Virus record (IMG/VR): IMGVR_UViG_3300049847_000698
Span: 1-29,254 of that record
Direction: 5' to 3' (one strand)
Length of the DNA: 29,254 nt
Source of the DNA: a virus
Of the stretch, positions 7,738 to 14,949 are shown piece after piece. The number at the start of each line of letters is the position of its first letter. Position 1 is the first letter of the stretch. The notes beneath the pieces were generated by a model. It made no database searches, was not told where the DNA came from, and worked only from the letters and a program-made list of their open reading frames with translations. A program made the position numbers and the translations under genes.

Positions 7738-7768
7738 AAAAAACCCGCTGCCTTGGTGGGGCAGCGGG
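7738..7768 (-). terminator. Rho-independent terminator after the replication operon
   Basis: On the minus strand CCCGCTGCC (7768-7760) pairs with GGCAGCGGG (7752-7744) around a 7-nt loop and is followed by six T (7743-7738). It lies 28 nt past the stop codon of the helicase gene and would end the early/replication transcript before the repeat array. Confidence 0.88.
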
Positions 7769-7795
7769 CAAGGTGCGGGGAGATTGTTCAGTCAG

Positions 7796-9754
7796 TTAAA
7801 ACGGCGTCTCATCAATCTCGGCATCGGCGGCAGCCTGCGCCTTGGTGCGATAGGGCTTGTCATCCATGGTGGCTTCCTGGCCACCGGCGGCGTGGTCCTG
7901 GAAGGCTTTCAGGTCGATCAGCAGGCAGCGCTTGGCCGCACCATTGATCTTGACCGTGGTATATTGCCGTTCGCGCACCACAATGCTCTGTGGCGCTTGT
8001 TTCAGCGTGGCATACCACACGCCGCGGTGCCAGTTGGTGTTGCGGAACAAGGCCTGCAATTGCGGGCCATCGGCGGGCACAGCGAGGTATGGTCCTGCGC
8101 CGGGCTGGCCACAGGTGCCACGGTCACGCACACCCAGGTTGACGAGTTCCAGCCGGTCGCGCGCCTCATCCACTTTCAGATAATCGGTGCGAAGGCTTTC
8201 CAGCACACCACCCACCGTGGGTTTCTTGCCTTCGCGCCAGCTTTCAATGGTGCAGCTCAACAGGTGGTTCACCAGCTTGTGCCACTCATCCACAATTTCT
8301 TCGCGGTCCACGCGCGTGGCCTCACCCAGAATGGCTCCCAGCTGCTTGAAGTCATCGAGCGGCAACCCGCAATCAATCAGGGCCTTGGTGCCCACCATGA
8401 TTTCGGCACAGGCGAGAAGCGTGCCATAAGTATCGATGGCTCGGCTGTCGAGGTGCTGTTCGGCCAGCACATCCCACCAGCGCTGCATGGTCTCCGGGAA
8501 ATCTTTCCAGCCATCCATCATGCGCCGCAGGATCATCTGGCCTTCGGTTTCGTTGCGCACCGCCAGGTCGCGGCCCACGCCATTTTGCGCCTCGAGCCGC
8601 TGCAGGTTCAAAATCGCCATGCGCGTCTTGTCCTGCTCACCCAGATAAGGCCGGTTGATGGCCGAGAACATGAAGCTGGAATGCATGGCAAAGGAAACGC
8701 CTTGGTGGTCCTGCCCGCCGCGATCAATGTTGCCGCCGCTATAAGCCACGCGCGCCAGCTCAATCACACTTTCGGCGCGGTCATTGCCCTGCTTGCTTTC
8801 AAGTTCATCCACCATCACGGGCAGGCTGTCCTGCTTCATGCGTTGATAGATGCCAGCTGCCGATGTGTTGACGGATGAGAACACCACGTTTTCCAGCACA
8901 TATTTGATCATGCTTTGCAGGGTGGATTTGCCAACACCAGCGCCTCCCGTGGTAAACACGATTGGTCTGGCTTTCAGCGCACCGCCATAAAAACAGGTGC
9001 CAATCCAGCCCAGCACCAGCAAGGGGTCAAGGTAAGGCCGTTCCCAGTTCCATGTTTTCAACGCTTCGAGGATCCGCTGTCCGGGGCATTCTTCGGGCGA
9101 CACCGGCCCTTCCCACGGCTCGATGGTGGCAGGCTGGCGGGTATAGAGATAGCTGTCATGCTCGGCCGGTTCCACATGCTGCAATGTGGCGCCTTCCACA
9201 CTCCACATGAACTTGCCGGAATGCCAGATGAAGCGGCCCTGATAATCCTTCCAGCCGCCACGGCCGCGATGCTGCTTTTCAGGGTCGAAAATCGGCAGGC
9301 GCGCAGCCTGGTTGCTCAGGCACATGAACACCTTGTTGACCTGAATACGGTCAATGATGGCGCGCTCAATGATTTTGGTTTCGCCGTCCGGCCCCTGCTC
9401 TTCCACCTTGGACTTGCCCCAGGCTGGCCAGGCCCAGAAGGCATAATTCAACTGCGGCGCAAACAGATCGGTGATGGTCTTGGCATCCCATTTCTCAATG
9501 CCGCGCAAATCGCCCATGGCATTGCGACACCACACCATGCCGCTGGCATCGCGGCCAATCACCCGCACCGGGCAGTTGGGTGGCATTTCGTCATGCGGTG
9601 CACCTTTCCATTTGCCGGGCTTGATGCCATCGCGCGGCCAGTGCGGGTCAGGGTCCAGCGCTGCCGCCTTCTGGTCTTCCTCCAGCTGGCGGCGCGACTT
9701 GGCCCAGATGTCGCGAATGGCCGCGACACCGGTCTTGGTGTGTGATGGGGGCAA
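7796..9754 (-). CDS. Phage replicative helicase / P-loop ATPase
   Basis: A 652-residue protein with Walker A TGGAGVGKST at 269-278 and Walker B LPVMVDELES at 311-320 (D316, E317). This is followed by an arginine-rich sensor region (SAINRPYLGEQDKTRMAILNL), an arrangement typical of the D5/SF3-like helicases of phage and plasmid replication modules. The N-terminal ~230 residues lack a recognised primase motif; the separate Toprim gene upstream provides that candidate. The start is a TTG at 9754: an in-frame stop lies just upstream, and GGAA lies about 8 nt before it. The C-terminus is acidic and disordered (EIDETPF). It is last in the replication operon and followed by a terminator. Expected role: unwinding the phage origin and replication fork. 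Confidence 0.82.
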   Translation of the reverse strand: MPPSHTKTGVAAIRDIWAKSRRQLEEDQKAAALDPDPHWPRDGIKPGKWKGAPHDEMPPNCPVRVIGRDASGMVWCRNAMGDLRGIEKWDAKTITDLFAPQLNYAFWAWPAWGKSKVEEQGPDGETKIIERAIIDRIQVNKVFMCLSNQAARLPIFDPEKQHRGRGGWKDYQGRFIWHSGKFMWSVEGATLQHVEPAEHDSYLYTRQPATIEPWEGPVSPEECPGQRILEALKTWNWERPYLDPLLVLGWIGTCFYGGALKARPIVFTTGGAGVGKSTLQSMIKYVLENVVFSSVNTSAAGIYQRMKQDSLPVMVDELESKQGNDRAESVIELARVAYSGGNIDRGGQDHQGVSFAMHSSFMFSAINRPYLGEQDKTRMAILNLQRLEAQNGVGRDLAVRNETEGQMILRRMMDGWKDFPETMQRWWDVLAEQHLDSRAIDTYGTLLACAEIMVGTKALIDCGLPLDDFKQLGAILGEATRVDREEIVDEWHKLVNHLLSCTIESWREGKKPTVGGVLESLRTDYLKVDEARDRLELVNLGVRDRGTCGQPGAGPYLAVPADGPQLQALFRNTNWHRGVWYATLKQAPQSIVVRERQYTTVKINGAAKRCLLIDLKAFQDHAAGGQEATMDDKPYRTKAQAAADAEIDETPF

Positions 9755-9766
9755 AGGTCAGTTCCG

Positions 9767-10027
9767 TTATGAGCTGGTGGCCATGCCGAGTGCAGCAAGG
9801 TAAACATCAATCAACGCTTCTTCTTCCTGACGGTCAGAAGCATCTTTTTTCCGCAGGGCAAGCACCTTGCGCAAAATATTCACGTCATAGCCATTGGCCT
9901 TCACTTCAGCGAACACCTCTTTGATGTCATCCGCAATGGTCTTTTTGTCTTCTTCCAGCCGTTCAATGCGTTCAACCAGGCTGCGCAACTGGCCTTGTGC
10001 AAAGGTGGTTTTGGTTGCTTCACTCAT
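9767..10027 (-). CDS. gapR: GapR-family (DUF2312) nucleoid-associated protein
   Basis: The 86-residue product matches GapR almost end to end: [57 protein letters not shown] and DVYLAALGM. In Caulobacter GapR is a coiled-coil DNA clamp that binds AT-rich overtwisted DNA ahead of replication and transcription complexes and stimulates type II topoisomerases. The long N-terminal helix and conserved RKKD..RQEEE segment are present, and the length is normal. The gene sits between helicase and RyR-domain genes, coupled upstream by an ATGA overlap (10024-10027). That points to a replication role for the phage copy: relieving torsion on phage DNA or competing with host GapR. Family assignment is firm; the phage role is inferred. 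Confidence 0.93.
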   Translation of the reverse strand: MSEATKTTFAQGQLRSLVERIERLEEDKKTIADDIKEVFAEVKANGYDVNILRKVLALRKKDASDRQEEEALIDVYLAALGMATSS

Positions 10028-10866
10028 GACTGCCTCGTCATCGCCTGACCAAGGCCCGACAGCTCGCCACGGCCCTTGTCGGCCTGGTAGGAAAGCGTGT
10101 CGGGATCGGGCTTGCCGCGTGCGGCGGCAAGCGTTTCATTGTCGAAACGGGCTTGGGCGTCCGCAGCATCGGCGCGCTCAAATTCCGCAAGGCCCGCAAT
10201 CACCACTTTCAAAGCCCGCAAGGCCAGGTTCAGCTTGCGCGGCTCAAAGCGGTCTTCCAGGTGAATGTTCAGTTTCATGCGCACCTGCTGCACCCCGGCA
10301 TTGGCCGGTGCATCCGGGTTGGCGCGGATGAAGTCATCGAGACACGCAGCACAGGCCATGGCCTCGGTTTCGGTCAGGGAATTGGCAAAGCTGCCCTGCC
10401 CTGTGGTGCTGGCCATGATGCTGCAAAAGCGCAGCATCACATCATCCATGTCTTCAGCGTCCACATCATCATGCAGCTGTTTTTCGCCGGTCTCATCACT
10501 GGGCAGCAAAACATCCATGATTGTATCGCGGAAAATGTCATCTTTCATGCGCTGGGCTTCCGGCAGTTCAGCATAGGGCACCAGGCACGGATGCGTCTTG
10601 GCGTCGGCATCTTTCACCTCGCCATAAACCCAGCCATCGGCCAGCTTCACTTTCATCCAGTTTTCATGCATCGCTTCCGGCAGCGGAAAGTCATTATCAA
10701 TGGCAAAGCGCACACCATCGAGCGCGCTGTGCTTTTGCCAATCCGGCGCATCATTCCACGCGGGCTGGCTCATGTCGCCGATGCTTTCGCAGTATTCCTT
10801 GTTTGCCTGGTGCGCGGCGCTGGCAGCCAGCCATCTCTGTTCTTCAGTGAAAGGGTGTTTAGCCAT
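10024..10866 (-). CDS. RyR-domain protein in the replication operon
   Basis: A 280-residue protein whose residues ~35-120 carry the RyR (ryanodine-receptor repeat) signature: [22 protein letters not shown], then [20 protein letters not shown] and KDDIFRDTI. The upstream helix ([26 protein letters not shown]) is the usual lead-in of the bacterial and phage version. The C-terminal half (~130-280), rich in acidic residues and helices, is not recognised. RyR modules are found in eukaryotic calcium channels and in many phage and bacterial proteins, often next to nucleotide-related domains, but their phage role is unknown. Coupled to gapR downstream by overlap; primase lies 9 nt upstream. Confidence 0.85.
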   Translation of the reverse strand: MAKHPFTEEQRWLAASAAHQANKEYCESIGDMSQPAWNDAPDWQKHSALDGVRFAIDNDFPLPEAMHENWMKVKLADGWVYGEVKDADAKTHPCLVPYAELPEAQRMKDDIFRDTIMDVLLPSDETGEKQLHDDVDAEDMDDVMLRFCSIMASTTGQGSFANSLTETEAMACAACLDDFIRANPDAPANAGVQQVRMKLNIHLEDRFEPRKLNLALRALKVVIAGLAEFERADAADAQARFDNETLAAARGKPDPDTLSYQADKGRGELSGLGQAMTRQS

Positions 10867-10875
10867 GTCAGTCTC

Positions 10876-11973
10876 CTAAGCCAGGTCATTGAAATCATCG
10901 CCCACGTGGCTGGCAATCACGGTGAGAGGTTTGTTGAATTCGGCCAGCTTGATCAGCCCGGCATTGAGTTGTTTCTGCGCCTGGGCATTGCCCACATTGT
11001 TGTCGCGGGCCACGGTAATGTCGGAAATACAGCCAAGGCCAACCGGTGCCGATCCAAAGCCATTCAGGCTGCCAGCCGCCCACACGCGCGCTTCCGGCGC
11101 TGCAATGGCCAGTGTGGCGGCGGTTTCAATCCCTTCCGCAATGATCAAGGGGTGTGGGGTCAAGGCCCGCCAGAAGGGCTTTCCTTCCGGCCCCATGGAA
11201 ATTTCGATCACCGCTCCCGTGGCCTCTCCAAACATCAGCTTGGCCGGGGTGACCGGCGCTTTGGCAGGCCGCACCGGGTCCAGAAACGTCACATGGCAGC
11301 AGGTCACAATCCCGGTTTTGACGCGCATGGCGGAATGGATGGCGGGAAAGCGCGGGCCTTCCTTCTGCTTGAAGCGGTTGCGATCTTCACTGGTCCACTC
11401 AGCGCCCTTCCACCATTCGGTGGCATCGCCAAAGCGAAAGGTCATGGGGTTCAGGTTTTGCACCATTTCCAGCGGGCAGGCGCGCGCCCGGAAATAATCC
11501 ATGGCATGGGCTTCGGCCACGGTGCCGCAGCCCAGCTCGTCACCTTCAAGGAAAATCTCACCGGCACGCTTCAGCTTGAAGGCGCGGTTTTTCTCGCTGC
11601 GGCGCGCCTCGTCACGCGCCCGGTTTTCGGATTGCGCCCGCAGTTTTTGCCGCTCATCGGCACTCATGTTGCGCAGGCCCAGAAAATCGCGGGCCCAGTT
11701 CATGGCATCCTTGAAGTCACAAGCCAACGCATATTCGATGAGGCGCAGGCAGTCGCCCTTGGCGCCATCGCGATAGTTTTTCCAGGCACCCTTGTCGCCG
11801 CGCAGGGCCACTTTCAGGGCTGGCAGCTGGCCGCGCGCATCTTCTGGCGTGTTGGTCACAAACAGGCGGCCTTCCACATGGCCTCCTGGATAGAGCTTGG
11901 AACACACTTCCAGCATGCGGTCTTTCAGCAGGCCCTTCACTTCGTCCACCTGGCGCTTGGTTTCAGGTGTCAT
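10876..11973 (-). CDS. Toprim-domain DNA primase
   Basis: 365 residues from the ATG at 11973, which overlaps the end of the upstream gene by 11 nt; longer starts to 12009 are possible. The C-terminal Toprim module shows the hallmark EGIETA (280-285) after a hydrophobic strand, then VWAAGSLNGFG and the metal-binding segment ARDNNVGN (322-329). In that segment the usual D-x-D reads R-D-N, so the first acidic residue may be replaced. The N-terminal ~100 residues (GKNYRDGAKGD-like region with CLRLIEYA) resemble the short N-terminal part of phage primases lacking a CxxC zinc ribbon. Expected role: primer synthesis for phage replication with host polymerase. Confidence 0.8.
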   Translation of the reverse strand: MTPETKRQVDEVKGLLKDRMLEVCSKLYPGGHVEGRLFVTNTPEDARGQLPALKVALRGDKGAWKNYRDGAKGDCLRLIEYALACDFKDAMNWARDFLGLRNMSADERQKLRAQSENRARDEARRSEKNRAFKLKRAGEIFLEGDELGCGTVAEAHAMDYFRARACPLEMVQNLNPMTFRFGDATEWWKGAEWTSEDRNRFKQKEGPRFPAIHSAMRVKTGIVTCCHVTFLDPVRPAKAPVTPAKLMFGEATGAVIEISMGPEGKPFWRALTPHPLIIAEGIETAATLAIAAPEARVWAAGSLNGFGSAPVGLGCISDITVARDNNVGNAQAQKQLNAGLIKLAEFNKPLTVIASHVGDDFNDLA

Positions 11974-12481
11974 CGGCAAACCTGTTGAAATAGCTGTCCA
12001 GCTCATCAATCACGGCGGCAAAGGCCGGGTGCTGGTCATAAAGCTGGTCAATGCCCTTGATGGCCAGATGCATGGCTGCCCGCGTCACCATGGCCGCGCG
12101 CGCCACTTCCACTTGCGGCACATTGCAGATCACGTTCAGCACATAGGCCGTCACATGGCGCAGAAACGCATCGCGCTGGCGAAACGCCTGGTCGGCATCG
12201 CGGGTGGTGCCCACATCGCCCAGATCGACGCTCGCAGGGTCAACACCAAAGCGCGTGCACACCATGGCCAGTGTGGCGCGATAATTCAGGGTCAGGTCGC
12301 GGTCGCGGTTTTTGCTGGCATCGCACAGCTTGCGCAAGGCGGGTTTCAGGGCACGCAGGGTTTCATTCACCACGCTTTTGCCCCGCTTGGCATTGGCAAT
12401 TGTCTGAACGCTCACCCCGGCATAGTTGGCAATTTCCCGGTTGGAAACCCAGAATGGATCAGGAAATGCCAGGTCATGCAT
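11963..12481 (-). CDS. HTH protein with a DnaA domain IV-like C-terminus (origin-binding candidate)
   Basis: A 172-residue protein with two recognisable parts. Residues 13-35 (SNREIANYAGVSVQTIANAKRG) form a lambda/Cro-type helix-turn-helix. Residues ~100-165 (RQRDAFLRHVTAYVLNVICN, VPQVEVARAAMVTRAAMHLA, then IDQLYDQHPAFAAVIDELDSYF) track the pattern of DnaA domain IV as found in alphaproteobacterial proteins: an R...AMYL helix, a turn, an R-T-x-V/A-x-H-A helix, and a C-terminal ED..DP.F helix. No AAA+ domain is present, so it could bind an origin but not by itself act as a DnaA ATPase. It lies directly upstream of and overlaps the primase. Function is inferred; a regulator is the alternative. 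Confidence 0.6.
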   Translation of the reverse strand: MHDLAFPDPFWVSNREIANYAGVSVQTIANAKRGKSVVNETLRALKPALRKLCDASKNRDRDLTLNYRATLAMVCTRFGVDPASVDLGDVGTTRDADQAFRQRDAFLRHVTAYVLNVICNVPQVEVARAAMVTRAAMHLAIKGIDQLYDQHPAFAAVIDELDSYFNRFADDT

Positions 12482-12546
12482 GGGTCAAAGGCCTCAGAAA
12501 AATGAAAGGGGTACGCAACGCAACACACATTTCCCAGGGAGGAAAA

Positions 12547-12837
12547 CTAAGGCAGGTCCCGCCACCAATAGGGTTCGGGATCAATCTTGCGGGCTTCGGC
12601 AAACAGCGCCATGGCGCATTGCAGAAAATCGTAAACCCTGGCCGATGACTTGTGCAGCGACAGGAACACCTGAAGTGCATGCACCAAAGCCAGCTCGTGC
12701 ACTTCCATGGTGCCTTCCGGCACATCGCGCACCACTTTGGCCACCTGGTAGCGCGCATCGGCGCGGTGCACATCGGTGGCAGCGGGCATCAACACCATGC
12801 CAGCCGCAGCGAGAAGTGATTTGAAGGGATCACTCAT
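12547..12837 (-). CDS. Hypothetical early protein
   Basis: 96 residues, starting at an ATG that overlaps the wHTH stop (ATGA at 12834-12837). A helical acidic/hydrophobic protein (EVHELALVHALQVFLSL, VYDFLQCAMALFAEARKIDP) ending WWRDLP. No motif recognised. It is separated from the DnaA-like gene by 65 nt, a likely leader with its own Shine-Dalgarno for that gene. Confidence 0.7.
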   Translation of the reverse strand: MSDPFKSLLAAAGMVLMPAATDVHRADARYQVAKVVRDVPEGTMEVHELALVHALQVFLSLHKSSARVYDFLQCAMALFAEARKIDPEPYWWRDLP

Positions 12838-13202
12838 CGGCGTGGCACCTGTCGCAGGGGCAGGCCCGTGTCGATATCAACGAGCCGCCACAATTGCTGG
12901 CGCAGCCGCACAATGCGCAAACCCAGAACGCCGATGCACGCGCGAATGTCGCTCAACCATTGTGCCATAACCACGCGGGGGTTCGACGGCCCGCCATCGG
13001 CACGCTCACCCCACAGAAAGTCCACAGCGCCCGGCAGTGTGGCGGCGGCAGCACAGGCCAGATAGGTGAACAGCCGGAATTGTGATTTGGTCAACTTCAC
13101 GGCAACGCCATCACGCCGCACCACTTGGTGCGAGAAGACCAGCACCAGCGCATGGCGCGGGGCAGGCTTGCAGCTCGGCACAGATTGCAGGATCACGGTC
13201 AT
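12834..13202 (-). CDS. Winged-helix DNA-binding protein (OmpR/PhoB C-terminal fold) without a receiver
   Basis: 122 residues. VAVKLTKSQFRLFTYLACAA, followed by SNPRVVMAQWLSDIRACIGV and RIVRLRQQLWRL, is the trans_reg_C winged-helix pattern: opening beta-sheet, LT..EF.L...L helix, recognition helix, final I.TVR-like hairpin. There is no response-regulator receiver or phosphoacceptor domain, so it acts as a bare DNA binder. Coupled by ATGA overlaps on both sides within the early operon. It could regulate the early/late switch or modulate host promoters. Confidence 0.7.
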   Translation of the reverse strand: MTVILQSVPSCKPAPRHALVLVFSHQVVRRDGVAVKLTKSQFRLFTYLACAAAATLPGAVDFLWGERADGGPSNPRVVMAQWLSDIRACIGVLGLRIVRLRQQLWRLVDIDTGLPLRQVPRR

Positions 13203-13843
13203 GCGACCGCCCCATTAACGTTAACGGCCTGCCCCAGCGTATAGACGCTGTTTTTGACCATGAGTTCCTGCCCCGCCAGGCACAGCATGTCGCCGAGTGC
13301 GGCAAGGTCGCGCAGCATGGCGGCGCGGTCATTGTCCCACAGCGGCAGGGCGCTGGCAGTGGCCACCTTGCCGTTGGTTTGCAGCATTTCGTAAAAGGCT
13401 TCCTGCTGTTCATTCAGGTCGAGCTTGGATGGCGGCAGCTGATATTCGCCGGGTGCAGGCACATAGCCCGGCATGGCCCAGGTGGGCAGCGCCATCACCA
13501 GCTGCGTGGTCTGGCCTCTGTCGCCCTCAGTGCGCCAGGCCACATATTCTTGCCGCTCGCCCGCAAATACGTCGGCAGGTGCCATCACCCGCACGGACCG
13601 CACAAAAGCCAGATGCGCCACATTGGTGGAAGCGCCGGGCTGAATGGCAATCAGGCCACGATGCTCGCCCGTGCCAATCAACACGTCGCAGGTCTTGGGG
13701 TCAGCCGGGAAGTGCTGCAACCACACAACCTTGGGAACGCTGAAACCATAGGATACCCGGCCATGCCGGTCGCGGAAGACGCGCACCGAAACTTGGGTGC
13801 GGGTTATGTTTTTCGTGAGAGGTTGAAGCGTATCCCAGCTCAT
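13199..13843 (-). CDS. Hypothetical early protein
   Basis: 214 residues from the ATG at 13843, which overlaps the upstream stop as ATGA and has GGGAGG about 8 nt upstream. An upstream in-frame start at 13858 is disfavoured. The N-terminal half is strand-rich (TQVSVRVFRDRHGRVSYGFS, DVLIGTGEHRGLIAIQPG, FVRSVRV). The C-terminal half is helical (QEAFYEMLQTNGKV, AAMLRDLAALGDML). I do not recognise the family. It is cotranscribed with Cro and the small gene 13840-14043. Confidence 0.75.
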   Translation of the reverse strand: MSWDTLQPLTKNITRTQVSVRVFRDRHGRVSYGFSVPKVVWLQHFPADPKTCDVLIGTGEHRGLIAIQPGASTNVAHLAFVRSVRVMAPADVFAGERQEYVAWRTEGDRGQTTQLVMALPTWAMPGYVPAPGEYQLPPSKLDLNEQQEAFYEMLQTNGKVATASALPLWDNDRAAMLRDLAALGDMLCLAGQELMVKNSVYTLGQAVNVNGAVA

Positions 13844-14043
13844 GCCTGCCCCTCCCACAGGTCAAAGGCAGCGGTGGCGAGGTGGCTTATGCCTTCGCGG
13901 GCCATTTGTGCCATGCTGCGCACCCGCCCCAGCGGAAAGCGCAAGGCACGGCCGTTGTGCGCGGTTTCAAAACAGGCGCGCTGGATCATTGGTCGCGAAG
14001 CCTGTTTTGCCTCGCGCAGTTGCTTCACAATATCTTCCGTCAT
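13840..14043 (-). CDS. Small basic early protein
   Basis: 67 residues from the ATG at 14043, overlapping the Cro stop as ATGA. A longer upstream frame (to 14298) would read through the Cro gene and is not credible. The product is basic and helical (IVKQLREAKQASRPMIQRA, RSMAQMAREGISHLATAAF). It is the second gene of the rightward-switch operon on the minus strand, in the position of lambda CII or other early regulators, but no HTH is clear. Confidence 0.7.
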   Translation of the reverse strand: MTEDIVKQLREAKQASRPMIQRACFETAHNGRALRFPLGRVRSMAQMAREGISHLATAAFDLWEGQA

Positions 14044-14243
14044 GCCATTTTGCCCTTGCTTGTTGCCTTGTCGTGTGCGGCGAGGGCTTTGGCGATGCGG
14101 CCCAGCACATGCGCCGTGGGGCGGGTGCCACGGGACAAGGCCTTGAATATCGTGCTTTCCGACAGTCCGGCCCGGCGCGACAATTCCGCCCGTGACCAGT
14201 TGCGCCGCTTGCGCTGTGTCTCGATTTGTAACCATGTTTTCAT
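14040..14243 (-). CDS. Cro-like XRE-family repressor
   Basis: 67 residues dominated by an XRE helix-turn-helix: QRKRRNWSRAELSRRAGLSE, then STIFKALSRGTRPTAHVLGR and IAKALA, an HTH covering ~15-45. It is divergent from the S24-type repressor at 14343 with a 99-base gap, the classic Cro/CI arrangement. A Shine-Dalgarno AGGAG lies ~10 nt upstream of the ATG. It heads the early minus-strand operon (through the helicase). The expected role is to repress the lysogeny repressor and commit to lytic growth. Promoter candidate at 14298-14270. Confidence 0.85.
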   Translation of the reverse strand: MKTWLQIETQRKRRNWSRAELSRRAGLSESTIFKALSRGTRPTAHVLGRIAKALAAHDKATSKGKMA

Positions 14244-14269
14244 GGGACACTATCTCCTTGCGTCCCGTG

Positions 14270-14298
14270 AATAGCCGTGATTTGCTCCACGCTGTCAA
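14270..14298 (-). promoter_or_regulatory. Candidate promoter of the Cro/early operon
   Basis: TTGACA at 14298-14293 is separated by exactly 17 bases from GCTATT (14275-14270), a fair sigma-70 pair with a good -35 and moderate -10. The -35 overlaps the motif ACTTGACAG that recurs in the downstream control region. Two CCGTGA half-sites 10 bp apart (14265 and 14275) flank the -10, so repressor or Cro operators probably overlap this promoter. Confidence 0.6.
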
Positions 14299-14342
14299 GT
14301 AGTGAATTCAGCGGTGCGGCTTGGAATGGGTTTCGTTAGTTC

Positions 14343-14945
14343 GTGTTTGTGGAAAATGTCAGGCGTAAACAAGTGGCGTGGATCGAAGCGATCCTGCGCA
14401 TCAAGGCGTGGAAACCTTACAGGTTGGCAAGCGAAGCCGACATCAGCCATGCCACCCTCTCAAAATTCCTCAATGACCCGGCAGGGGCTGCCCAGCTCAA
14501 TTCTTATTCTGTGGAAAAGATCGCCGCCGCAGCGGGCATGCCGCCCTACATCACCGTTGCGCCACAGCTGCAACGCGGTTTTGCCGAAACGGAAGCCGAG
14601 CCTTATGTGGCCGAACCCGAAGATCCATTGCAGGCCGCCATTGCCGCCATCATTGCAGGCCGCAATGGCATTGATCCCTGGGTGATGAAGTCACGGGCGC
14701 TGGAAGCCGCTGGCATTCTGCCCGGCGACATCATGATTGTGGATCTGAATGCCGGGCCGGTGGATGGCAGGCCGGTTTGTGCCCAGCTGTATGACCGGCA
14801 GGGCCGCGCCGAAACCGTGTTCCGGCTTTATGAAAAGCCCTTTCTGGTGGCGGCCTCGCATGATGCCGCATTGCGCCGCCCTGTGCTGATTGATGATGAA
14901 CGGGTCATCATTCGCGGCACCGTCATCGCCTCACTGCGAGCCTGA
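14343..14945 (+). CDS. Lysogeny repressor: XRE HTH plus S24/LexA-like C-terminal domain lacking catalytic residues
   Basis: Up to 200 residues. The HTH lies at ~25-45 (YRLASEADISHATLSKFLND). The C-terminal half (from ~110) shows the S24 core: LEAAGILPGDIMIVD, DGRPVCAQLY, a strand with TVFRLYEKPFLV, and DDERVIIRGTVIASL. Aligned on GD (128-129), the position of the autocleavage Ser is Ala119. The position of the Lys, expected in a TVKRL-like segment, is Phe160. RecA-stimulated self-cleavage is therefore unlikely, and induction may need an antirepressor such as the BRO protein. Start is uncertain: GTG at 14343 has no clear Shine-Dalgarno (GTG 14349 and a later GTG also fit) and could be leaderless. 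Divergent from Cro. Confidence 0.85.
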   Translation: MFVENVRRKQVAWIEAILRIKAWKPYRLASEADISHATLSKFLNDPAGAAQLNSYSVEKIAAAAGMPPYITVAPQLQRGFAETEAEPYVAEPEDPLQAAIAAIIAGRNGIDPWVMKSRALEAAGILPGDIMIVDLNAGPVDGRPVCAQLYDRQGRAETVFRLYEKPFLVAASHDAALRRPVLIDDERVIIRGTVIASLRA

Positions 14946-14949
14946 CCGC

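Larger units (their letters stand above)
7412..7795. other. Non-coding stretch between the repeat array and the helicase gene
   Basis: No gene is convincing here. It holds a copy of the ACTTGACAG motif on the minus strand (7501-7493), a GGCCC-GCA-GGGCC hairpin (7511-7523), a perfect GC hairpin (7530-7552) and the helicase terminator (7738-7768). Small frames present in this stretch overlap the repeats and have no codon character like the neighbours. A leader for the terminase operon on the minus strand is likely. Confidence 0.4.

Noticed and set aside
13840-14298. 152-codon frame spanning the Cro gene
   Set aside because: The N-terminal half is an out-of-frame reading of Cro and its promoter; only the last 67 codons look real and they have their own ATGA-coupled start.
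14302-14685. Plus-strand 127-codon frame overlapping the repressor
   Set aside because: The repressor frame carries clear HTH and S24 features; this one does not.
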